A DNA stretch of 12,833 nt from OFTM10 sp964196195 (GTDB lineage Bacteria; Actinomycetota; Acidimicrobiia; Acidimicrobiales; Aldehydirespiratoraceae), in NCBI GenBank assembly GCA_964196195.1, contig CAXMSE010000058.1, forward strand, positions 1-12,833, written 5' to 3'. Both the position numbers and the translations under genes were made by a program. The notes under the pieces were generated by a model. It worked only from the letters and a program-made list of their open reading frames with translations, did not search any database and was not told where the DNA came from. Of the stretch, positions 1 through 6,040 are shown piece after piece; position 1 is the stretch's first letter, and the number at the start of each line of letters is the position of its first letter.

Positions 1-15
1 CCTAGTCTCGGATCG

Positions 16-1917
16 ATGATCCAGCGTCCGCCAGCCGGCTCGATTCCTGACATGCCCGGCTCCTACCAGTTCAAGGACGTGGACGGTCGCGTCATCTATG
101 TCGGCAAGGCGAAGAGCCTCCGGTCGCGCCTTTCCAACTACTTCCAGAACCCGCGCACGCTCCACAGCCGTACCCGCCAGATGGTTGAGACGGCCCATTC
201 GGTGGAGTGGATCCAGGTGGCCAACGAGGTCGAGGCGTTGATGCTCGAGTACTCGTTGATCCAGAGGCACAAGCCGCGGTTCAACGTCCGTTACACCGAT
301 GACAAGTCGTATCCCTTTCTGTGTCTCACCACCGTCGATGAGTGGCCTCGCGCCATGGTGATGCGAGGTAAGCGCAAGAAGGGGAATCGCTACTTCGGGC
401 CGTACGGCCAGGCCTACGCGATCCGCGAAACACTCGATCTCTTGTTGCGAACCTTCCCGATCCGTACGTGCACCGATGGGCGGTATCGGCGCCACGAGAA
501 GTTGGGCAAGCCGTGCCTGTTGTTCCATATCGAGAAGTGCGCGGGGCCGTGTGTCGGGGAGATAGGCAAGGCGGAATACGCCGAACTGGTCGATGAGCTG
601 ATCTCGTTCCTGGAGGGAGACACCGACGAGGTGATAGCTCGACTCGAAGCCCAGATGCAGTCGGCTTCGGCGGGGCTCGAGTTCGAGCTGGCCGCCCACC
701 TGCGCGACCGTCTCACCGCGGTGCGAAAGGCGGTCGAGAAGCAGCAGATGGTTTTCGCCCGCAACGAAGACGTCGATGTGGTGGGCTTGTTCGACGACGA
801 GCTCGAAGCGGCGGTTCAGGTGTTCTTCGTGCGCAAGGGCCGGGTGATGGGCCGACGCGGGTTCATAGTCGACAAGGTTGAGGAGCTCGATCGGCCCGAG
901 TTGGTGAGCCGGGTGTTGGAGCGCCTGTATTTCGACGACAACCCTGTGGGTTGGCCCAAGGAGGTGCTCGTTCCCGAGCTACCTCACGATCCCGGGCTCT
1001 ACGAGGAGTGGTTGTCGGAGTTGAGGGAGTCACAGGTGAAGATTCGTGTGCCCCAACGGGGCGACAAGCGGAGCTTGCAGGGCACGGTCACCCAAAACGC
1101 CGAGGAGTCCTTCACCCGGCATCGACTCAAGCGCAGCGCCGACCACAACAGTAGGGCTCGGGCGCTCAACGAGCTCCAGGATTATCTGGGTCTACCCTCG
1201 GCCCCGCTGCGGATCGAGTGCTACGACATGAGCCATATCCAGGGCACCGACTACGTGGGCTCGATGGTGGTGGTGGAGGACGGGCTCCCGAAGAAATCCG
1301 ACTATCGCCGTTTCAAGATCAACTCGGTCGATGGCAACGACGATTTCGCGGCTATGGAGGAAGTACTGACCCGTCGCTTTTCGGCGTATCTGAAGGAGCG
1401 GTCGATGCCGGTGGAAGAGCGTGACGGCCGCTTCTCCTATCCGCCCCAGCTGCTGGTGGTGGATGGCGGGAAGGGACAACTCTCCTCAGCGGTGCGAGTG
1501 CTCGACGAGTTGGGTCTCCGAGAAGAGATTCCAGTGGTGTCGTTGGCGAAGCAGTTCGAGGAGGTTTTTGTGCCCGGCAGATCGGAGTCGATCCGCCTAC
1601 CGCGTCAGAGCGAGGCCCTCTATCTTCTTCAGCGCATCCGGGATGAGTCGCATCGGTTTGCGATCGCATATCACCGTTCGCTGCGAGACAAGCGAATGAC
1701 AAGATCGGCGCTGGACGGTATCGCCGGGCTTGGCCCCGCCCGCAAGAAGAGGCTCACCAAGGAGATGGGTGGGGTCAACGCGGTGAAACGCACCGACCTA
1801 GAGACCCTCAAGAACCTGACCTGGCTTCCCGACGAGGTAGCGGAGAACCTTTTTCGGGCCCTCCACCATCAGGGTGGGATGGCTGAGCGTCCCCGATCCG
1901 TCGGGGGCAGTGAGTAG
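16..1917 (+). CDS. uvrC: UvrABC excinuclease subunit C
   Basis: UvrC makes the two incisions flanking DNA damage in nucleotide excision repair after UvrA/UvrB recognition. At 633 aa it has the full domain set. The GIY-YIG nuclease spans about residues 13-92 (GSY 15-17, YVG 28-30, Arg38, Glu78 in EALMLEYSLI). A four-cysteine region (C152, C167, C175, C179) matches the spacing reported to bind a 4Fe-4S cluster in E. coli UvrC. A UVR/UvrB-binding helix pair lies near 203-238. The RNase H-like 5' nuclease has Asp404 (ECYDMSHIQG), Asp442/443, Asp483 (LLVVDGGKGQ) and His546 (RDESHRFAI). A helix-hairpin-helix DNA-binding tail covers about 566-617. The ATG at 16 places the family N-terminus (PGSIPDMPGSYQFK) correctly. 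No strong ribosome binding site is visible, and the frame is open to the window edge, so a slightly earlier start cannot be excluded. All catalytic residues appear intact. Confidence 0.97.
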   Translation: MIQRPPAGSIPDMPGSYQFKDVDGRVIYVGKAKSLRSRLSNYFQNPRTLHSRTRQMVETAHSVEWIQVANEVEALMLEYSLIQRHKPRFNVRYTDDKSYPFLCLTTVDEWPRAMVMRGKRKKGNRYFGPYGQAYAIRETLDLLLRTFPIRTCTDGRYRRHEKLGKPCLLFHIEKCAGPCVGEIGKAEYAELVDELISFLEGDTDEVIARLEAQMQSASAGLEFELAAHLRDRLTAVRKAVEKQQMVFARNEDVDVVGLFDDELEAAVQVFFVRKGRVMGRRGFIVDKVEELDRPELVSRVLERLYFDDNPVGWPKEVLVPELPHDPGLYEEWLSELRESQVKIRVPQRGDKRSLQGTVTQNAEESFTRHRLKRSADHNSRARALNELQDYLGLPSAPLRIECYDMSHIQGTDYVGSMVVVEDGLPKKSDYRRFKINSVDGNDDFAAMEEVLTRRFSAYLKERSMPVEERDGRFSYPPQLLVVDGGKGQLSSAVRVLDELGLREEIPVVSLAKQFEEVFVPGRSESIRLPRQSEALYLLQRIRDESHRFAIAYHRSLRDKRMTRSALDGIAGLGPARKKRLTKEMGGVNAVKRTDLETLKNLTWLPDEVAENLFRALHHQGGMAERPRSVGGSE

Positions 1918-1936
1918 TTTGATGGTACGCGGGACC

Positions 1937-1942
1937 GAGGAG
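1937..1942 (+). promoter_or_regulatory. Ribosome binding site of the beta-propeller membrane protein
   Basis: GAGGAG lies 7 bases before the ATG at 1950 and fixes that start. The uvrC stop is only 32 bases upstream, so the gene is probably co-transcribed with uvrC (inference). No convincing terminator separates them. Confidence 0.6.
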
Positions 1943-1949
1943 TCGACCC

Positions 1950-3479
1950 ATGAGCGACACGCCCCCTAGTAGAGACAGCGGAGTTCTGAAGCCGTTCACA
2001 CCGGGTGAGGCCGACCCCTTGCCGCCGGTCGAGCCTTCCGCGGTCGTGGTGCCGGCGCCGCCCGCCGAGGCGCCACCGCCCCCGCCTCCTCCGGTAGAGC
2101 CGCCGCCGCCGCCCGGCCCATGGACGCCTCCCGTGGTCACCCCGCCGCCGCCCGAACCGGTGGAAGCGGCGACAGCGCCGGCGCCGCCCGTTCCGACCCC
2201 TGTTCCCGAGGCACCCGCGTCGATCGTCGAGCCGGAGCCACTGGCGCCCGAACCAGATCCCGACCCGACGCCCGCACAGTTGCGGGCCGAGCCGCCGCCA
2301 AGAACTGATCCCGCTCCCACGGCCCCTCCGTCACCCGACTCGATCACCCTCTCACGCAAGGTCTTCTTCGCTGGCATGGCCATCGCGGTGCTCGCGATCG
2401 TGGGGCTCGGTTACCTGTGGTGGAGTTCCGACGATGGCGATGCTGTGGTCGATGTCGCCGGAGACGCCCCCACATCCACCGTCAGCGAAAGCGATGTCGA
2501 TACCACCGCACCAGCGGGTGACGACGGCGCCGTCACCGCCCTGGAGGGCGAAGTGGCCGATCTCAGCGCCGAAGTGGCCACTCTCGAAGCCGACCTGGCC
2601 CAGCAACCCATCCCGGCGTTGCCCGGTAGTGCCCTGAGGCGCATAGTTGTGGCCGCTGATGCGAAGTTTGTCAGCGTGGGCAACGACGGTGTGGCCGTCG
2701 TTGGACCATTTGGTGGCTACGCAGCGATCGACCCAGCCACCAACACGGTGACAGCCACCGGTCAGGTGGCCAGTGGAGGCACCCGTGTGATGCGCACGGC
2801 CTCGGCGGTGTGGATCACCAACTACACCGACGGACAGATCGTGCGCGTCGACCCGGTAGCCAACCAGGTCGTAGCGACCTTCCCGTTCGCTGGCCCCGAC
2901 GGAATCGCCAAGGACGGCAGCACCCTCGTGGTTGCGTCGTTCGATGGCGCGTTCGTGGCCCGTGTTGACCCCGGCTCGGGAGAGATTCTGGAACAGGTCG
3001 ATGTGCTCGGTAGTCCCACCGCGGTTGCCGTCACCGAGAACCACGGTATTTGGGCCGCGATCTTCGAAACCGGTGAGGTCGTACAGATCGATCCCACCAC
3101 CTTCACGATCGTGCAACGGGTGATCGTGGGGGCCGGCCCCGTCGGGCTCGCTGCTCACGAAGGCAGCCTGTGGATCACCAACCATGAAGAAGGCACGGTT
3201 GCCGAGGTCGACATGGCCTCCGGTGAAGTCCTGCGGAGTATTCCGGTTGGTCTCGGCCCCACCGAGCTGGCCATTGTCGGTCCCGATGTGTGGGTCACCG
3301 TCACCGATGCTGGTGAGATCGTTCAAATCGAGCGGGCTACCGGCGACATTCTCACCCGCACGCCACTCGGTTCGAACGCACGCGGCGGTCCCACCGGGAT
3401 CTCGGTCGGCAACGGATCCATATGGGTGGCCGTTCAGGGCGAACGATCGGTTGTGCGGATCACGCCTCCGGAAGGCTGA
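1950..3479 (+). CDS. Membrane-anchored protein with proline-rich N-terminus and extracytoplasmic beta-propeller
   Basis: A 509-aa protein of unknown specific function. Residues 1-130 are a low-complexity Pro/Glu/Ala segment, with seven prolines in a row at 42-48 and five at 51-55. One transmembrane helix follows at about 138-158. The acidic linker and short heptad-like stretch (about 195-218, VTALEGEVADLSAEVATLEA) suggest a coiled coil. From about 230 to the end there are repeated blades of the YVTN/NHL/virginiamycin-B-lyase-like type, each roughly 'I/V-W-I/V-T-N...G-x-I/V-V-x-I/V-D-P...': VWITNYTDGQIVRVDP, GIWAAIFETGEVVQIDP, SLWITNHEEGTVAEVD, DVWVTVTDAGEIVQIE, SIWVAVQGERSVVRI. This reads as a 6-7 bladed propeller outside the membrane, with the proline-rich arm inside (type II topology, inferred from the single helix). 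No catalytic motif is recognised; a binding or scaffold role is likely. The gene sits between uvrC and the methyltransferase/rapZ genes, and neither neighbour explains it. Confidence 0.9.
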   Translation: MSDTPPSRDSGVLKPFTPGEADPLPPVEPSAVVVPAPPAEAPPPPPPPVEPPPPPGPWTPPVVTPPPPEPVEAATAPAPPVPTPVPEAPASIVEPEPLAPEPDPDPTPAQLRAEPPPRTDPAPTAPPSPDSITLSRKVFFAGMAIAVLAIVGLGYLWWSSDDGDAVVDVAGDAPTSTVSESDVDTTAPAGDDGAVTALEGEVADLSAEVATLEADLAQQPIPALPGSALRRIVVAADAKFVSVGNDGVAVVGPFGGYAAIDPATNTVTATGQVASGGTRVMRTASAVWITNYTDGQIVRVDPVANQVVATFPFAGPDGIAKDGSTLVVASFDGAFVARVDPGSGEILEQVDVLGSPTAVAVTENHGIWAAIFETGEVVQIDPTTFTIVQRVIVGAGPVGLAAHEGSLWITNHEEGTVAEVDMASGEVLRSIPVGLGPTELAIVGPDVWVTVTDAGEIVQIERATGDILTRTPLGSNARGGPTGISVGNGSIWVAVQGERSVVRITPPEG

Positions 3480-3496
3480 TAGGGCATTCTGACCAG

Positions 3497-4264
3497 ATGA
3501 CCGAACCCCACTGGGATGATCACGCCGATTGGTGGCAGCGCGAGTTCACCGATGGTGTCGATCCCGAATATGTCGAGCAGATAATCCCGCTTGCCCTCGA
3601 GCATCTCGAAGGTATGAAGCGGGTACTCGACGTGGGCACCGGCGAGGGCCAGATCGCTCGCGCCGCCACGAGTGAGTTAGGTGCATTGGTGGTGGGGCTC
3701 GATCCCACGGTCTCCCAGGTCGTGGTCGCCGTTGAGCGGGGTGGCGGACCGGCCTATGGCCTGGCCGGCAGCGATGCGCTGCCCGTGGCCGACGGATCGG
3801 TCGATGCGGTTGTGGTGTGTCTGGTGCTCGAACACGTGGATGCGCTCGACGAGTCGCTCGCCGAGGTTGCTCGGGTTTTGCGCCCCGGAGGTCGTTTCCT
3901 GCTTTTTTTGAATCATCCACTACTCCAGACACCCGACAGCGGAATGATCGTCGATCACATGATCGAGCCGCCGGAGACCTACTGGCGTATCGGGCCGTAT
4001 CTTCCCGAGGCGGTCACCGTGGAGGAAGTCCAGAAGGGCGTTCGTGTGCGCTTCGTGCATCGACCGATGAGCCGCTACGTCAACGGGCTGATCGATGCGG
4101 GGATGACTCTCACGAAGATGGTGGAGCCCGCGCCACCGCCTGGCTTCATCGCCAAAGCAGGGGAGTACGAACACGATGTCGTACGCACGACACCACGGCT
4201 TCTCCTCCTCGTCGCCGAACGGCCGATGGAGCTCGGCGATGTGGCTACGATCGGAGCGTCGTGA
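3497..4264 (+). CDS. Class I SAM-dependent methyltransferase (Methyltransf_11 type)
   Basis: A 255-aa cytoplasmic protein with the Rossmann-like methyltransferase fold. The SAM-binding motif I is VLDVGTGEGQIAR (43-55). The acidic end of strand 2 is VVGLDP (65-70). DALPVADGSVDAVVV (93-107) followed by LEHV (111-114) is the motif II/III region. ARVLRPGGRFLLFLNHP (125-141) is the typical post-motif of the UbiE/SmtA-like group. The C-terminal half (about 145-240) carries the substrate-specific cap and a final strand, PRLLLLVAERP. The substrate cannot be read from sequence. The ATG at 3497 is chosen because the protein then begins with the common MTEPHWDDHADWW-like helix; the frame is open further upstream but only as a shadow of the preceding gene's end. 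It starts 17 bases after the propeller gene, and its stop overlaps the rapZ start (GTGA, 4261-4264), so translation is probably coupled to rapZ. Confidence 0.92.
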   Translation: MTEPHWDDHADWWQREFTDGVDPEYVEQIIPLALEHLEGMKRVLDVGTGEGQIARAATSELGALVVGLDPTVSQVVVAVERGGGPAYGLAGSDALPVADGSVDAVVVCLVLEHVDALDESLAEVARVLRPGGRFLLFLNHPLLQTPDSGMIVDHMIEPPETYWRIGPYLPEAVTVEEVQKGVRVRFVHRPMSRYVNGLIDAGMTLTKMVEPAPPPGFIAKAGEYEHDVVRTTPRLLLLVAERPMELGDVATIGAS

Positions 4265-5124
4265 GCGAACTCGTGGTGATCGCAGGGATGTCGGGAGCCG
4301 GTCGGAGTGTGGCTGCCAACAATCTCGAGGATCTCGGCTGGTTCGTCATGGACAACCTCCCACCGTCGCTGATCCCCAAGGTCGCCGAGCTTGCCGACGG
4401 ATCGGGTCCGGCGGGTGATCGTCTCGCCCTCGTGGTGGGCTCGGGCCGATATCACGACGAGGTTGTTCCTCTCATCGGTGCTCTACGCAGCCAGGTCGAA
4501 CGCCTGCAGTTGGTGTTCCTCGATGCTTCCACGGAGGTGCTCGTCCGGCGCTACGAGTCCACCCGGCGTCGCCATCCCTTCGCCGAGGCGGAAGACGTCA
4601 GCGGCACGCTCGGAGAGGCCATCGAAGCCGAGCGTTTCGCCCTCGAGCCGATTCGTGCCCATGCCGACCTCGTCGTCGACACGAGCAACTTCAACGTTCA
4701 TCAGCTCCGCGAGAGGATGGTGGATGCATTCGGAGGTGGCAGCACCGATCACCACATGCGCACCACTGTCACCTCGTTCGGTTACAAGCACGGGCTGCCA
4801 CTCGACGTCGACCTTGTGTTGGACTGCCGCTTCCTTCCCAACCCTCATTGGATCGAGGAGCTACGACCTCTCACAGGCCTGGATCCGGCCGTGGCCAAGT
4901 ATGTGCTCGAACAGCCGGTCACGGGTGCGTTCCTTGCCCGCCTCGAGCGACTGCTCGCTCTCATCTTGCCGTTCTACGTGCAGGAGGGTAAGTCGTATCT
5001 AACCGTGGCGTTCGGTTGCACCGGAGGCAGGCATCGCTCCGTGGCGATCGCTGAGCGCATGGCCGAAACCCTCGACCGACTCGGCCACGCGCCGGCCGTG
5101 GTTCATCGGGACGTCGAAAAGTGA
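4261..5124 (+). CDS. rapZ: RapZ (YvcJ-family) nucleotide/amino-sugar binding protein
   Basis: A 287-aa RapZ/YvcJ homologue. In E. coli RapZ senses glucosamine-6-phosphate and controls glmS through small RNAs; in B. subtilis YvcJ is a nucleotide-hydrolysing protein of unclear role. The N-terminal P-loop is GMSGAGRS (9-16): Arg15 stands where the family usually has the Walker A lysine, a variant I recall from other Actinomycetota. VMDNLPPSLIPK (29-40) is the diagnostic family motif, and LVFLDAS (84-90) is the second strand. The C-terminal domain keeps LDCRFLPNPHW (187-197), GLDPAVAKYVL and AFGCTGGRHRSVAIAE (250-265), the anion/sugar-phosphate pocket. The GTG start at 4261 overlaps the methyltransferase stop. 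The reading frame is open as far back as 3817, but that part is shadow. The stop overlaps the yvcK start, again GTGA. Confidence 0.96.
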   Translation: MSELVVIAGMSGAGRSVAANNLEDLGWFVMDNLPPSLIPKVAELADGSGPAGDRLALVVGSGRYHDEVVPLIGALRSQVERLQLVFLDASTEVLVRRYESTRRRHPFAEAEDVSGTLGEAIEAERFALEPIRAHADLVVDTSNFNVHQLRERMVDAFGGGSTDHHMRTTVTSFGYKHGLPLDVDLVLDCRFLPNPHWIEELRPLTGLDPAVAKYVLEQPVTGAFLARLERLLALILPFYVQEGKSYLTVAFGCTGGRHRSVAIAERMAETLDRLGHAPAVVHRDVEK

Positions 5125-5990
5125 CCGGGCCCACCGTCGTCGCCATCGGTGGTGGCCACGGCCTCGCCACCGTGCTCGAAGCCCTGGTCGACCAGTGTGA
5201 TCAGCTCACAGCGGTTGTGTCGGTGGCCGACGATGGAGGGTCGAGCGGTCGGCTGCGTCGAGAGCTCGGCATCATCGCGCCGGGCGACATGCGGCGATGC
5301 CTGGTTGCGCTCACCCCACCAGGATTGGTTCGCGACGCGTTGGAACATCGCTTCGCCACAGGTGCGCTCGCGGGGCATCCGGCCGGCAATGTACTGCTCG
5401 CATCGATGTTGGAGATCGCCGACGATCCCGTGGTGGTGATGGACACACTCGTGGAGATGGTGGGAGCACGAGGTCGTATCCTCCCGGCCACCCATGGCCG
5501 AGTGGACCTCCTCGCCACCGCGGCGCGAGGCACCGTCCGTGGCCAGGTTGCGGTGAGTGAGAGCACCGCCATCGAACGGCTCCGATTCAACCCCGAGGAC
5601 CCTGTGGTACCGCCGGAGGTGGGCGCGGCGATCCGCGCCGCTGATCTGGTGATCTTGGGTCCCGGCTCGCTGTACACCAGTGTGCTCGCGGCGGCCGTGC
5701 CCGACGTCAGGCGCTCCATCGAGGCGAGCCGGGCGCTTGTCGTCTATGTGGCGAATCTGGCTGCGGAGCCCGGTGAGACGCCCGATTACGACCTCGCCGA
5801 TCATGTGAGGGCGGTACGCCGTCACGGTGTCGATCCCGACGTCGTTCTGGCTGGCGATGACGCGGAAGTTCCCATCGAACTCCGACGGATCGTGAGACGA
5901 GTCCCCCTCGCCGGCAGTTCGCCGGACGTGCACGACTCGGCAAGGTTGGCGATCGCACTCTCGGAGTTGTTGGCCGGCGTTCCAACCTGA
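5121..5990 (+). CDS. yvcK: YvcK/CuvA/GlmR-family protein (CofD-like fold)
   Basis: A 289-aa homologue of B. subtilis YvcK (GlmR) and mycobacterial CuvA. This family supports growth on gluconeogenic carbon and cell-wall precursor supply, and binds UDP-N-acetylglucosamine. Visible family motifs are AIGGGHGL (8-14 region), VADDGGSSGRLR (35-46), GDMRRCLVAL (55-64), GHPAGNVLLASM (85-96), ILGPGSLYTSVL (178-189) and NLAAEPGET (212-220). In most homologues the last motif reads NLMTQPGET, so this copy is divergent there. It is somewhat shorter than the usual 310-340 residues, losing mainly C-terminal length. The GTG start at 5121 is shared with the rapZ stop. The usual downstream partner whiA is missing; gap follows after 50 bases. 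Confidence 0.95.
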   Translation: MTGPTVVAIGGGHGLATVLEALVDQCDQLTAVVSVADDGGSSGRLRRELGIIAPGDMRRCLVALTPPGLVRDALEHRFATGALAGHPAGNVLLASMLEIADDPVVVMDTLVEMVGARGRILPATHGRVDLLATAARGTVRGQVAVSESTAIERLRFNPEDPVVPPEVGAAIRAADLVILGPGSLYTSVLAAAVPDVRRSIEASRALVVYVANLAAEPGETPDYDLADHVRAVRRHGVDPDVVLAGDDAEVPIELRRIVRRVPLAGSSPDVHDSARLAIALSELLAGVPT

Positions 5991-6031
5991 CTGGCTCTGG
6001 GTAAGGTCTGCGAAGACAGACAACCAGGAAG
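5980..6031 (+). promoter_or_regulatory. gap leader: possible promoter, small hairpin and ribosome binding site
   Basis: The 50-base gap between yvcK and gap holds AGGAAG (6026-6031), 9 bases before the gap ATG, a good ribosome binding site. A TANNNT-type -10 (TAAGGT, 6002-6007) has a weak -35-like TTCCAA (5980-5985) 16 bases upstream. A 5-bp inverted repeat, GTCTG/CAGAC (6006-6010 and 6017-6021), could form a short hairpin in the leader. The ribosome binding site is convincing; promoter and hairpin are tentative and could be chance. No terminator is visible, so read-through from yvcK is possible. Confidence 0.35.
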
Positions 6032-6040
6032 ACTCCTACC

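Noticed and set aside
1808..2383. Glycine-rich 191-codon open frame on the minus strand.
   Set aside because: It is the complement of the proline-codon run in the propeller gene; Gly repeats are expected from CCG/CCC codons read backwards, and there is no start context or homologous domain.
2352..3326. Long minus-strand open frame (324 codons) opposite the beta-propeller.
   Set aside because: His/Gly/Asp-rich composition typical of antisense frames in GC-rich genes; the plus-strand frame has a clear repeat architecture.
3817..4260. Upstream extension of the rapZ reading frame into the methyltransferase gene.
   Set aside because: Arg-rich shadow; the P-loop normally lies within about 10 residues of the RapZ N-terminus, which matches GTG 4261.
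5103..6023. Minus-strand open frame of 306 codons opposite yvcK.
   Set aside because: The plus strand encodes a protein with all YvcK motifs; the antisense frame has no recognisable domain.
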